From Halobacteria archaeon (GTDB lineage Archaea; Halobacteriota; Methanoliparia; Methanoliparales; Methanoliparaceae): DNA of 11,521 nucleotides. How positions within the stretch are numbered: the first letter of the stretch is position 1; each line of letters starts with the position of its first letter. The stretch spans positions 1-11,521 of the forward strand of contig DUJX01000033.1 in NCBI GenBank assembly GCA_013329575.1, in the 5' to 3' direction. The notes under the pieces were generated by a model. It had not been told where the DNA came from. It saw only the letters and a program-made list of their open reading frames with translations, and searched no databases. A program made the translations under genes and the position numbers. Below are positions 1-6,525 of the stretch, in pieces.

Positions 1-594
1 CCACCATTAGAAGAAATGGGAGAACCTGATTGTCCTATTAGAGAGCTAGTAGAGCCGACAGAGGGGACAAAAGCCGGTGACAGAATAAGGTACTCTCAGT
101 TTACCGATTCTATGTATTTTGCGCCATCTACACCTTATGTCCGGGCATGGATGATGCATTACAAATACAGAGGGATAGATGTCGGTACACTATCCGGTAG
201 ATGGATCGATGAAGCTAGGGAGAGAGATATCGAAAAGGTTACAAAAGACCTTTTAGAGACAGAGGTTTATGAGCCTGCTCTGTGTAGCATGAGAGGTGCA
301 ACCGTTCACGGGCACTCTTTAAGATTGCTTGAGAATGGTATGATGTTCGATATGCTCAGAAGAACGGAGCTTGGCAAGGATGGTAACGTATATTACGTCA
401 AGAACCAGATAGGTGAGCCGTTGGATAAGAGAGTATCCGTAGGAAAACCATTATCTGATGACGAGAGAATGAAGAGAACTACAATATACAGAAAAGATGG
501 TATGGAGAAAGAATCAATCGACAAAGAGGTTCTTGAGTTCATAAAGAGGATTCATAAATCCAGATCTATGGCAGGATTCCAACTTAAAGTATAA
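1..594 (+). CDS. mcrG: Methyl-coenzyme M reductase gamma subunit (partial, 5' end outside window)
   Basis: The gamma subunit of MCR, the Ni-F430 enzyme that makes methane from methyl-CoM and CoB or activates methane in reverse; it works as a cytoplasmic (alpha-beta-gamma)2 complex. The reading frame is open from base 1 (PPLEEMGEP), so the ATG at 16 is internal. About 55 N-terminal residues are missing compared with the roughly 250-residue family. Family landmarks are clear: AGDRIRYSQFTDSMYFAP, GTLSGRWI.EARERD, VHGHSLRL, GMMFDMLRR, VKNQIGEPLD, TTIYRKDG and RIHKSRS at the end. The next gene, mcrA, starts 15 nt downstream, which is the usual mcrGA order; mcrB, and often mcrD/mcrC, would be expected upstream of the window. 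Identity is certain; the fine lineage is not. Confidence 0.98.
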   Translation, partial: PPLEEMGEPDCPIRELVEPTEGTKAGDRIRYSQFTDSMYFAPSTPYVRAWMMHYKYRGIDVGTLSGRWIDEARERDIEKVTKDLLETEVYEPALCSMRGATVHGHSLRLLENGMMFDMLRRTELGKDGNVYYVKNQIGEPLDKRVSVGKPLSDDERMKRTTIYRKDGMEKESIDKEVLEFIKRIHKSRSMAGFQLKV

Positions 595-609
595 AGAGGT
601 GTAAATATA

Positions 610-2274
610 ATGGTAGAAGATAAAAAGTTTATAAAAGCATTGTCTAAAAAATTTACAGAGGACCCAAAAAGCAGGACAATGACGAAAGTAGGATTGGGAA
701 TTGACCAGTCGGCAAGAAAAAGAGAGTTTAAAGAGTGGGGAGAGAAGATAGCCAAAGAGCGAGGAATATCCGGATACGATCCAATGGTGCATCTCGGTGG
801 TATTCCACTCGGACAGCGTGTCTTGATGCCTTATAAGATCTCTACAACGGATGCTTACTGCGAAGGAGACGATCTGCATTTCGTAAACAACGCGGCAATG
901 CAGCAGTTCTGGGATGAGATAAGAAGGACGATCATAGTCGGTCTTGACACCGCGCATAACGTTCTTGAGAAGAGGTTGGGTAAAGAGGTTACACCCGAGA
1001 CGATCAACGAGTATCTGCATATATTGAACCATGCCATGCCAGGTGCCGCAGTGGTTCAGGAACACATGGTAGAGACGCATCCTGGATTGGTAGATGATTG
1101 TTATGTCAAAGTATTCACCGGTGATGATAAGATAGCCGATGAGATAGAAGACCAGTACTTGGTAGATATTAACAAATTATTCCCTGAGGATCAGGCAAAG
1201 CAGCTGAAAGAGGCCATTGGTAAGAGTCTTTGGCAGGCAGTCCACATTCCTACAACAGTTGTCAGGACATGTGATGGTGGTACAACGAAGAGATGGTCTG
1301 CTATGCAGATATCGATGGCAATGATCGATGCATACAGGCTTTGTGCAGGTGAGGCTGCGGTAGGAGATTTCGCTTTCGCGGCTAAACATGCAGCAGCTTT
1401 TGATTTGGCATCTATCCTTCCTGCAAGAAGGGCTAGAGGTCCAAACGAGCCCGGTGGATTGCAGTTCGGTATAATGGGAGATATTGTACAGGCAAACAGG
1501 CTTTACCCGGATGATCCTGCAAGGGCATCATTAGAGGTTGTAGCAGCTGGAACGATGCTTTACGACCAGATCTGGCTCGGGTCTTACATGTCAGGTGGTG
1601 TTGGATTTACCCAGTATGCTACGGCGGCATATACAGATGATATATTGGATGATTTCACATATCATGGTGTAGATTATATAAACAAGAAGTACGGCGGAAT
1701 CGGAAAAGCACCGGCAACCATGGATACAGTCCTAGATATCGGTACAGAGGTAACCCTTTATGCATTAGAACAGTACGAAGAGTTCCCAACACTCTTGGAA
1801 GACCACTTCGGAGGGTCTCAGAGAGCTGCTGTCGGCGCAGCCGCTACGGGTATAAGCTGTTCATTAGCCACAGGCCATGCTCAGGCAGGTCTCAGCGGAT
1901 GGTACTACCATATGCTTCTGCATAAGGAGAAACACGGCAGATTAGGATTCTACGGATACGATCTACAGGACCAGTGTGGTTCTACAAACACGTTCTCGAT
2001 AAGAGGAGACGAAGGTGCACCTCTCGAGCTGAGAGGACCGAACTACCCGAACTATGCAATGAACGTCGGGCATCAGGGAGAGTATGCAGGAATTTCTGCT
2101 GCTGCTCACTATGCAGTTAAAGACGCGTATGTTCTCAGCCCTATTGTAAAAGTGACGTTTGCAGACCCGTCTTTGAAGTTTGATTTTGCCAGAGTCAGAG
2201 AAGAGTTTGCCAAAGGAGCACTTAGAGAGTTCTATCCAGCAGGAGAGAGGAGTTTAATAATACCCGCAAGGTAA
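610..2274 (+). CDS. mcrA: Methyl-coenzyme M reductase alpha subunit
   Basis: The catalytic alpha subunit of MCR, 554 residues, a normal length. An SD (GAGGTG, about 596-601) lies before the ATG. Residues aligned by eye with Methanothermobacter McrA are kept: Gln150 (F430 axial ligand, Gln147), His260 (N-methyl-His257), Arg274 (5-methyl-Arg271), Phe333 and Tyr336 (Phe330/Tyr333), Gln404 (Gln400), Phe447 (Phe443), Gly449 (thio-Gly445), Asp454 (Asp450) and Cys456 (Cys452). Signature blocks include [31 protein letters not shown] and [16 protein letters not shown]. The retained Gln404 argues against typical ANME-1 McrA, which has Val there. The intact pocket argues against the divergent alkyl-CoM reductases of Syntrophoarchaeum type. 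In the loop at 411-422 the usual Gly-Cys-Ser reads Gly-Ile-Ser, with a Cys two residues later (Cys417). The gene is co-transcribed with mcrG and followed by T-rich tracts. Confidence 0.98.
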   Translation: MVEDKKFIKALSKKFTEDPKSRTMTKVGLGIDQSARKREFKEWGEKIAKERGISGYDPMVHLGGIPLGQRVLMPYKISTTDAYCEGDDLHFVNNAAMQQFWDEIRRTIIVGLDTAHNVLEKRLGKEVTPETINEYLHILNHAMPGAAVVQEHMVETHPGLVDDCYVKVFTGDDKIADEIEDQYLVDINKLFPEDQAKQLKEAIGKSLWQAVHIPTTVVRTCDGGTTKRWSAMQISMAMIDAYRLCAGEAAVGDFAFAAKHAAAFDLASILPARRARGPNEPGGLQFGIMGDIVQANRLYPDDPARASLEVVAAGTMLYDQIWLGSYMSGGVGFTQYATAAYTDDILDDFTYHGVDYINKKYGGIGKAPATMDTVLDIGTEVTLYALEQYEEFPTLLEDHFGGSQRAAVGAAATGISCSLATGHAQAGLSGWYYHMLLHKEKHGRLGFYGYDLQDQCGSTNTFSIRGDEGAPLELRGPNYPNYAMNVGHQGEYAGISAAAHYAVKDAYVLSPIVKVTFADPSLKFDFARVREEFAKGALREFYPAGERSLIIPAR

Positions 2275-2280
2275 AACATC

Positions 2281-2310
2281 CCTCTTTTTCCTATTTTTTT
2301 ATTTTTACTT
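2281..2310 (+). terminator. T-rich terminator after mcrGA
   Basis: Runs of T (CTTTTTCC, then seven T, then five T) begin about 10 nt after the mcrA stop with no clear stem. This is the usual form of archaeal intrinsic termination. The remaining bases to 2360 hold the leader of the next gene. Confidence 0.6.
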
Positions 2311-2323
2311 ATTTATTGATCCG

Positions 2324-2340
2324 TAGTAATACTTTTACTA
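2324..2340. repeat. Small inverted repeat before the U32 gene
   Basis: TAGTAA (2324-2329) and TTACTA (2335-2340) are exact inverted repeats with a 5-nt spacer, about 20 nt upstream of the proposed U32 start and just ahead of its SD (GGAG, 2348-2351). It may be an operator or a weak hairpin. It is short enough to be chance in AT-rich DNA. Confidence 0.3.
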
Positions 2341-2360
2341 TTATTTTGGAGTTGTTTTAA

Positions 2361-3392
2361 ACGAAGCTGTCTATTCCCCATCCCGGGCATAAGTATGCAT
2401 TAGAAAAGATCATATCCGAGGCGAGATCGAATAAAAATCTTAAGAACATCCACGAGTTCTACGTAGCAGGTCCTTCCGACATAGCGGGTAGCGGTAGAAC
2501 GACGCTTTATTCTCCGCTTATCGCAGATCTGAAAGAGATGGCAGATCTTGCTCATGATTATAAGATAGAGATCGACGTAGTTATAAACCCATCCTGTTTT
2601 GGCGGCACACATCTAACGCCGCACGGTTATATGACCATCCAATGGTATCTGAACCAGCTTAACAAAATAGGAGTAGACTCGGTAACTGTTGCTGAACCTT
2701 ATATCATCGAACTATTAGACGATTTTCCGATGAAGACGGTCGTATCATGCATATCTATGATCGATTCTCCTCAACGAGCGAAATTTTTCGAGGATATGGG
2801 TGCCGATGTGATTACGCTCGATCCGAACATTAATCGAGATTTTAAGATGTTAAAAGCCATAAAAAAGAGCGTTAGTTGTGATTTAAGGCTTATGGTCAAT
2901 GAAGGATGCCTTTATTACTGCCCTTTTAGATATTCACATTTTAACCTGTTCTCCCATGTGACGACGGCAGGAATGAGACCGCCTATCTTTGGAGATTATT
3001 ATTTTGACAAATGTATATCAATACGTGTCAGAGATCCTGAACAGATAATAAAATCGCCGTGGATAAGACCAGAAGATATTAAGAAATACGAAGATATCAC
3101 TCCTTTTTTCAAGATAACAGGACGGGCGAATACTGTATCTTGGATCATCAATTGTATGAACGTCTATTGCAGCGAAGACTACGATGGAAATCTATTAGAA
3201 CTCTTGGATTGCCCATCCGAGCTAAGAGATCTCTATTTTATAGATAACAAAAAACTTGAAGGTTGTATAGATTTTTGGAAAGATTGTGACAAATTATGTG
3301 TTGGTTGCAATTATTGTAAGATGGTTACTATTGACGCATTGAAGGTTATAGATGATGAGAGAAGATATAATAAGTGCAAGGAAGAATCTTGA
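2361..3392 (+). CDS. U32 family peptidase-like protein with apparent ACG start
   Basis: A U32-family protein (343 residues). The family's characterised members include protease-annotated proteins, RNA hydroxylation factors (RlhA, TrhP) and the Fe-S hydroxylase partners UbiU/UbiV; the substrate here is unknown. Seen: an N-terminal beta strand KLSIP, then GPSDIAGSGR (37-46), LTPHGY, GVDSVTVAEPYI (104-115), LDPNINRDF (153-161) and the hallmark VNEGCLYYCPFRYSH (179-193), followed by Cys218 and a C-terminal CVGCNYC (313-319). These cysteines suggest an Fe-S site. The conserved part runs in frame back to ACG at 2361, where relatives start MKLS; a TAA immediately precedes it, and an SD (GGAG, 2348-2351) is 9 nt away. 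The first ATG (2538) would cut off 59 residues including the GSGR motif. No GTG or TTG lies between. The 3' end overlaps the next gene by 41 nt. Confidence 0.85.
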   Translation, partial: TKLSIPHPGHKYALEKIISEARSNKNLKNIHEFYVAGPSDIAGSGRTTLYSPLIADLKEMADLAHDYKIEIDVVINPSCFGGTHLTPHGYMTIQWYLNQLNKIGVDSVTVAEPYIIELLDDFPMKTVVSCISMIDSPQRAKFFEDMGADVITLDPNINRDFKMLKAIKKSVSCDLRLMVNEGCLYYCPFRYSHFNLFSHVTTAGMRPPIFGDYYFDKCISIRVRDPEQIIKSPWIRPEDIKKYEDITPFFKITGRANTVSWIINCMNVYCSEDYDGNLLELLDCPSELRDLYFIDNKKLEGCIDFWKDCDKLCVGCNYCKMVTIDALKVIDDERRYNKCKEES

Positions 3393-3726
3393 AGATACGT
3401 TAAGAAGACTTACCGGATTTTCTGTTTTTGTTCCGGAAGCGAAGCTTTTTAGTATGGTATGCGGCTGTGTCGGTTTTGCATCTGATTTGAGAGGATTATT
3501 GCTGGCTAGCGTGGAAGTATCCAACGAGAATATAAAAAATCTGTTTGAAGATATTGCCAAATCCTTGTCTATTAAGCCCGATATCATATATGCCAGAAAA
3601 CTTCCCGGATCAGAAGAGATAGTCGGGCTCACGGTGCGTGAGCTCTGTCCCAGATGTAAGAAAGAATTTTCAGGGGATGAACCGAGACCAGATATCTTTG
3701 TTGTCAAGAAGGTTGAAGAAAGATAA
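3352..3726 (+). CDS. Hypothetical protein, 124 aa, with CGC and CxxC motifs
   Basis: I do not recognise this family. It starts inside the 3' end of the U32 gene (41-nt overlap, different frame) with an SD-like GAAGG (3341-3345) 6 nt before tandem ATG codons, so it is probably translationally coupled. The first 20 residues look helical and basic. A hydrophobic core with CGC (37-39) follows (SMVCGCVGFASDLRGLLLAS), then an amphipathic region (57-75). A C-terminal CPRC (99-102) looks like half of a zinc or Fe-S site; a second pair is absent, so Cys37/Cys39 could complete it. The overlap implies it acts with the U32 protein, possibly as a partner or substrate-binding subunit (inference). Confidence 0.75.
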   Translation: MMREDIISARKNLEDTLRRLTGFSVFVPEAKLFSMVCGCVGFASDLRGLLLASVEVSNENIKNLFEDIAKSLSIKPDIIYARKLPGSEEIVGLTVRELCPRCKKEFSGDEPRPDIFVVKKVEER

Positions 3727-3783
3727 GTGTAAAATTCGATAAAATAGGGCATATTCATGGGTCTTTAAAGTTTTTAAATTTAA

Positions 3784-3809
3784 TTTTTTTTGTTTTTTCT
3801 CGTTTTTTT
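3784..3809 (+). terminator. T-rich terminator after the U32 gene pair
   Basis: Three runs of eight, six and seven T, broken by G and CTCG, lie about 60 nt after the stop of the 124-residue protein. This is a typical archaeal oligo-T terminator and separates the U32 unit from the DUF134 cluster. The rest of 3727-3902 is very AT-rich with no supported gene. Confidence 0.55.
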
Positions 3810-3902
3810 AAGTATATATTTGAAATATAAAATCGTTTTTTCTTATTATTACTACTTAATTTAAACATAATCTTTATTCTAATCCGTTTAAGATTTAGAA
3901 AA

Positions 3903-3910
3903 TTTTATAT
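3903..3910 (+). promoter_or_regulatory. TATA box of the DUF134 gene cluster
   Basis: TTTTATAT is centred about 28 nt upstream of the ATG at 3935. The usual archaeal spacing of about 25 nt puts transcription start at about 3932, so the mRNA would be essentially leaderless. That agrees with the lack of an SD here, unlike the other genes in the cluster. Confidence 0.5.
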
Positions 3911-3932
3911 ATTATGAATATATATTCATAAT
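3911..3932. promoter_or_regulatory. 22-bp perfect palindrome, probable operator
   Basis: The half site ATTATGAATAT is followed directly by its exact reverse complement, giving a 22-bp dyad with no spacer. It lies between the TATA box and the start codon, over the predicted transcription start. A protein bound here should block initiation. The adjacent gene encodes a helix-turn-helix protein, so autoregulation is the simplest reading (inference). Confidence 0.6.
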
Positions 3933-3934
3933 TG

Positions 3935-4381
3935 ATGCCGAGAAGAAGGAGATGCAGGAGAGTTGCGTTTTTACCTGATTATATCTATTTCAAACCGTCA
4001 GGAATTGGAATAAGAGATTTAGATGTTATCGAATTGGATTTATCCGAGATTGAAGCTATAAGATTGAAAGATTACCTACGATTGGATCAAGAAGAGGCTG
4101 CGATAAAGATGGGAGTATCTCAACCTACGTTTCATAGAATACTCGATGAAGCAAGAAGAAAAGTAGCAAAGGCGATCATCGATGGTATGGCTTTAAAAAT
4201 AAAGACAGATTCAAACGTTGAATTTTATAAAAACGATGATAAAAGGCTTTTTAGATGTTTTAGTTGTGGTGATGAATGGGAGATAGATTATGGAGAGCCA
4301 AGACCGTCTGTCTGTCCAAGATGCAATTCAAATTTTGTAAGAAGGATACGAGAGGATGAAGATACCGAATATAAAAAATAG
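3935..4381 (+). CDS. DUF134 family DNA-binding protein with C-terminal zinc ribbon
   Basis: A 148-residue probable transcription regulator. The N-terminus PRRRRCRRVAFLP and YFKPSG (18-23) are the DUF134 signature. EAIRLKDYLRLDQEEAAIK (40-58) and GVSQPTFHRIL (60-70) form a sigma-like helix-turn-helix. The C-terminal extension carries CFSC (108-111) and CPRC (127-130), a zinc ribbon, and ends in a charged tail. TTG at 3932 is an alternative start one codon upstream; ATG is preferred because the family starts M-P-R-R. The gene is first in the NifX/MinD cluster and sits directly after a 22-bp palindrome, so it likely controls its own cluster. DUF134 proteins commonly accompany NifX-type and MinD-type genes in anaerobes. 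The ligand or redox signal is unknown. Confidence 0.92.
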   Translation: MPRRRRCRRVAFLPDYIYFKPSGIGIRDLDVIELDLSEIEAIRLKDYLRLDQEEAAIKMGVSQPTFHRILDEARRKVAKAIIDGMALKIKTDSNVEFYKNDDKRLFRCFSCGDEWEIDYGEPRPSVCPRCNSNFVRRIREDEDTEYKK

Positions 4382-4401
4382 AAAAAGGAGGTGAATAAAA
4401 G

Positions 4402-4641
4402 ATGTGGAGAAGATATCCAGGACATGGTCCTTTCAGCGATCTCCCTCCATGGGAGAGGCCTGGATGGGTCTATGGACGAGGCCGCTGTTGGTGGTATCCG
4501 TACTATCAGCCGGCATATAGCCAATACCCGGAGTATAGATTACCTAAAGACGAAGAGATGGCGATGTTGAAGAATGAGCAACAAGCACTTCAGGCAAGGC
4601 TGAAAGAGATCGAAGAAAGGTTAAACGAGATGGAGAAATAA
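4402..4641 (+). CDS. DUF5320 family small protein
   Basis: A 79-residue protein with a strong SD (AAAGGAGGTG) just upstream, 20 nt after DUF134. The N-terminal half is rich in Trp, Tyr, Pro and Gly (PPWERPGWVYGRGRCWWYP, 15-33) and looks unstructured. The C-terminal 30 residues (KDEEMAMLKNEQQALQARL and onward) form a clear coiled-coil helix with Leu/Met heptads. This layout matches DUF5320 proteins, which recur beside NifX-like and MinD-like genes in archaea and anaerobic bacteria. The function is unknown; oligomerisation or scaffolding is a reasonable guess. The coding end overlaps a hairpin terminator. Confidence 0.85.
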   Translation: MWRRYPGHGPFSDLPPWERPGWVYGRGRCWWYPYYQPAYSQYPEYRLPKDEEMAMLKNEQQALQARLKEIEERLNEMEK

Positions 4642-4659
4642 TCATCCATCTCTTTTTTT
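4627..4659 (+). terminator. Hairpin terminator overlapping the DUF5320 stop codon
   Basis: GAGATGGA (4627-4634) pairs with TCCATCTC (4645-4652) around a 10-nt loop holding the TAA stop, followed at once by seven T (4653-4659). This is a bacterial-style intrinsic terminator shape. A TATA-like stretch (TTTATATATAATAAAA) follows and could be a second promoter, though its distance to the next start is short. Confidence 0.6.
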
Positions 4660-4685
4660 ATATATAATAAAATAATGAGGAGAAG

Positions 4686-5087
4686 ATGAAGATCTGTATA
4701 ACATCTGTAGGAAAAGACCTGGATTCGCCAGTAGATCCGAGATTTGGTAGATGTGCTAACTTCATTATCGTAGAGACGGAGACAATGGAGTTTAAAGTAA
4801 TACCAAATATGAATGCATCTCAGATGGGTGGTGCAGGGATACAAGCAGCGAAAGATGTTATTAGATCTGGGGTAGATGCGGTGATATCTGGAGCAATCGG
4901 ACCTAATGCTATTGATGTCTTTAAATCATCAGGTATAGAGTTTTATAGTGCCATACGGGGGAGCGTTATGGATAATATAAATGCTTTCAAAGATGGGAGA
5001 TTACAAGTAATGTATGGACCGACATTCTCTGGACATTTTGGTCAGGAAGGATTTGGTGGGGGTGGCGGACGTGGAGGAAGATGGTGA
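4686..5087 (+). CDS. NifX/NifB-type dinitrogenase iron-molybdenum cofactor family protein
   Basis: A 133-residue protein of the dinitrogenase Fe-Mo cofactor biosynthesis fold (NifX, NafY, NifB C-terminus, ORP), which binds Fe-S or Mo-containing clusters or their precursors. Seen: strand MKICITSVG, then VDPRFGRCANFIIVE (16-30), with the family D-x-x-F-G-R motif, GGAGIQAAKDVI (48-59), DAVISGAIGPNA (64-75) and the GRLQ strand near 104. A Gly-rich tail (EGFGGGGGRGGRW) ends the protein and is typical of stand-alone members. SD GAGGAG lies 4 nt before the ATG. The gene's 3' end overlaps the next small gene. There are no nitrogenase genes in the window, so a role in a non-nitrogenase metal cluster (ORP-like) is more likely. 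Confidence 0.93.
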   Translation: MKICITSVGKDLDSPVDPRFGRCANFIIVETETMEFKVIPNMNASQMGGAGIQAAKDVIRSGVDAVISGAIGPNAIDVFKSSGIEFYSAIRGSVMDNINAFKDGRLQVMYGPTFSGHFGQEGFGGGGGRGGRW

Positions 5088-5220
5088 AAGGCTTGGTTTA
5101 GGACCAGGAGGGTACTGCATCTGCCCAGATTGTGGTTACAGAGAAAAACACAGAAAAGGGGTTCCGTGCAGCACGCTGAAATGTCCCAATTGTGGGGCAA
5201 GTATGAAGAGGGAGGAGTAA
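5071..5220 (+). CDS. Small zinc-ribbon protein (49 aa)
   Basis: A tiny protein with CICPDCG (16-22) and CSTLKCPNCG (33-42) preceded by GPGGY. This is a compact zinc or rubredoxin-like ribbon often found next to NifX-family genes. It lies in another frame from the upstream NifX gene and overlaps its end by 17 nt. The start is uncertain: GTG at 5071 is chosen as the shortest form that gives the usual compact N-terminus, and in-frame GTG codons at 5056 and 5062 or TTG at 5053 are possible. There is no in-frame ATG closer than 5014, which would lie deep in the NifX gene. It ends 4 nt before the next NifX gene. A likely role is metal or Fe-S handling with its neighbours (inference). Confidence 0.8.
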   Translation: MEEDGERLGLGPGGYCICPDCGYREKHRKGVPCSTLKCPNCGASMKREE

Positions 5221-5224
5221 AATA

Positions 5225-5665
5225 ATGGTTGAGACTAATAAAAAAATAAAGATAGCAGTAGTAAGCGATGATGGGGAGACGGTAAGCCAGCATTTTGGTA
5301 GAGCAAGATATTTTGCAATCTTTGAGATCGATGATGGAAAGATAACGGGTAAAGAGATTAGAAATAAAGTAGGACATCATACCTTTGCAGAACAGGGCCA
5401 TTTAGGTACTTCTGGCGGCTTGCATGGCTATGAGCCTCATTCACAGGACAAACATGAGACGATGGCTCAGAGCATAGAGGACTGTAGCGTTCTTATAGCC
5501 GGAGGTATGGGTTACGGTGCCTATGAGTTCTTCAAGTCGATGGGGATAAACGTCATAGCAACCGATGTTGCTGATGCAGAGGACGCAGTAAAAAGATACT
5601 TAAGAGGAGAATTGAGGGATTTAAAGGTAGAGGCTCGACTGATTAGTCAAAAAGGAAAAATTTAG
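5225..5665 (+). CDS. NifX/NifB-type Fe-Mo cofactor family protein with His-rich loop
   Basis: A second member (146 residues) of the dinitrogenase Fe-Mo cofactor fold. Seen: IKIAVVSDDGETVSQHFGRA (8-27, motif HFGRA), YFAIFEID, then an inserted loop with six His between residues 51 and 77, then CSVLIAGGMGYGAYEFFKS (87-105) and GINVIATD. The His-rich insertion is absent from the first copy and could bind metal. The SD GGAGG is close upstream; the gap to the zinc-ribbon gene is 4 nt. Having two different NifX-type proteins with MinD-type ATPases fits assembly of a metal cluster by the cluster, as proposed for ORP systems (known family association; specific cargo unknown). Confidence 0.92.
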   Translation: MVETNKKIKIAVVSDDGETVSQHFGRARYFAIFEIDDGKITGKEIRNKVGHHTFAEQGHLGTSGGLHGYEPHSQDKHETMAQSIEDCSVLIAGGMGYGAYEFFKSMGINVIATDVADAEDAVKRYLRGELRDLKVEARLISQKGKI

Positions 5666-5696
5666 ATCTTAGATACTGATAAAAAAAGGAGCACCG

Positions 5697-6365
5697 ATGA
5701 AGATAAAGATCTTATATGATGATGAAGTTACCGCGGATAAAAAAAAGGTGATCCCTGCCCATGGATTTTCCTGTGTGATAGAGAAAGATGGGGATAGAAT
5801 TCTGTTCGATACGGGCTGGGATAGCAGAATATTATCGAATAATGCGTCTATTGTTGGTGTTGATCTGGAGGGTATTGATAAAATAGTCATCTCGCATGCA
5901 CACTGGGATCATATGGGATCTTTGCCAGCTTTACTGCCTTTAAATGAAAGAAGTAATAAAAAGATATACTTTCCTTCGGCGACAGAGAATATGAGAAAAG
6001 AGATTAAGCAAAGAGCTGATCTTATAACAGAAAAAGAATCTGTAGAGGTAATTAGAGGAGTTTATACGACAGGCCTCATGGGTAAAGAGATAAAAGAACA
6101 GTCATTGCTGATCTATGATGATAAAGGGCTTGTGATAATAACTGGATGTGCGCATCAGGGCGTAGACAATATACTTGAGCGGTCCAGAGAGCTTTTTGGA
6201 GCAAAGGTTTATGCGCTCATAGGAGGGCTGCACGGTTTTAGTGATCTGGATCTTTTAAGAGATATAGAACTCATAGTTCCATGCCATTGTACAGTCGAAA
6301 AAGAGAGGATACGAAGCGGGTTTAACTCTCTAATATGTGGTGTAGGGACTGAGATAGAGATATAA
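5697..6365 (+). CDS. MBL-fold metallo-hydrolase (MJ0301/COG1237-like)
   Basis: A 222-residue metallo-beta-lactamase-fold enzyme. Metal-site motifs are complete: HAHWDH (67-72), CAHQG with His153, GGLHG with His179 and PCHC with His197. The N-terminal ILFDTGWD (35-42) is typical. Relatives in archaea are annotated as 7,8-dihydropterin-6-methyl-4-(beta-D-ribofuranosyl)aminobenzene-5'-phosphate synthase, after the MJ0301 family, linked to methanopterin synthesis; the activity in this context is not proven. It is slightly short for the family (about 220-270). SD AAAGGAGC lies before the ATG. It follows the NifX gene by 31 nt and so appears to be part of the cluster. The stretch after it (6366-6525) has no convincing gene. 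Confidence 0.9.
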   Translation: MKIKILYDDEVTADKKKVIPAHGFSCVIEKDGDRILFDTGWDSRILSNNASIVGVDLEGIDKIVISHAHWDHMGSLPALLPLNERSNKKIYFPSATENMRKEIKQRADLITEKESVEVIRGVYTTGLMGKEIKEQSLLIYDDKGLVIITGCAHQGVDNILERSRELFGAKVYALIGGLHGFSDLDLLRDIELIVPCHCTVEKERIRSGFNSLICGVGTEIEI

Positions 6366-6373
6366 AAAGGTAC

Positions 6374-6444
6374 AGGAGAATACATATTCGGTGAGGTCTC
6401 CTATGATTGGATGAATATGATAAGGGTATTTTATGATCATAAAA
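6374..6444. promoter_or_regulatory. Inverted repeats in the leader upstream of the MinD pair
   Basis: Two dyads lie in the 160-nt gap. AGGAGA (6374-6379) pairs with TCTCCT (6397-6402). A perfect 16-bp palindrome, TTTTATGATCATAAAA, occupies 6429-6444 and is flanked by GGGT and ACCT, which can extend the stem around one bulged A. They could be operators or RNA hairpins controlling the two ATPase genes. A TATA-like CTATTTATC sits at about 6473. Confidence 0.4.
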
Positions 6445-6525
6445 ACCTCAAAGGGAGGATAAACGTCAAATCCTATTTATCAACGTGAGCAACTTGACAA
6501 AAAAGATGGATATTAAGGTGAAAGC

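Noticed and set aside
514..1080. Long open frames antisense to mcrG/mcrA and in other genes
   Set aside because: They are shadows of strongly conserved genes, with no SD and no recognisable domain.
610..2274. ANME-1-type or alkane-type McrA
   Set aside because: Gln404 and the full set of canonical pocket residues are kept; the ANME-1 Val and Cys-rich patch are absent.
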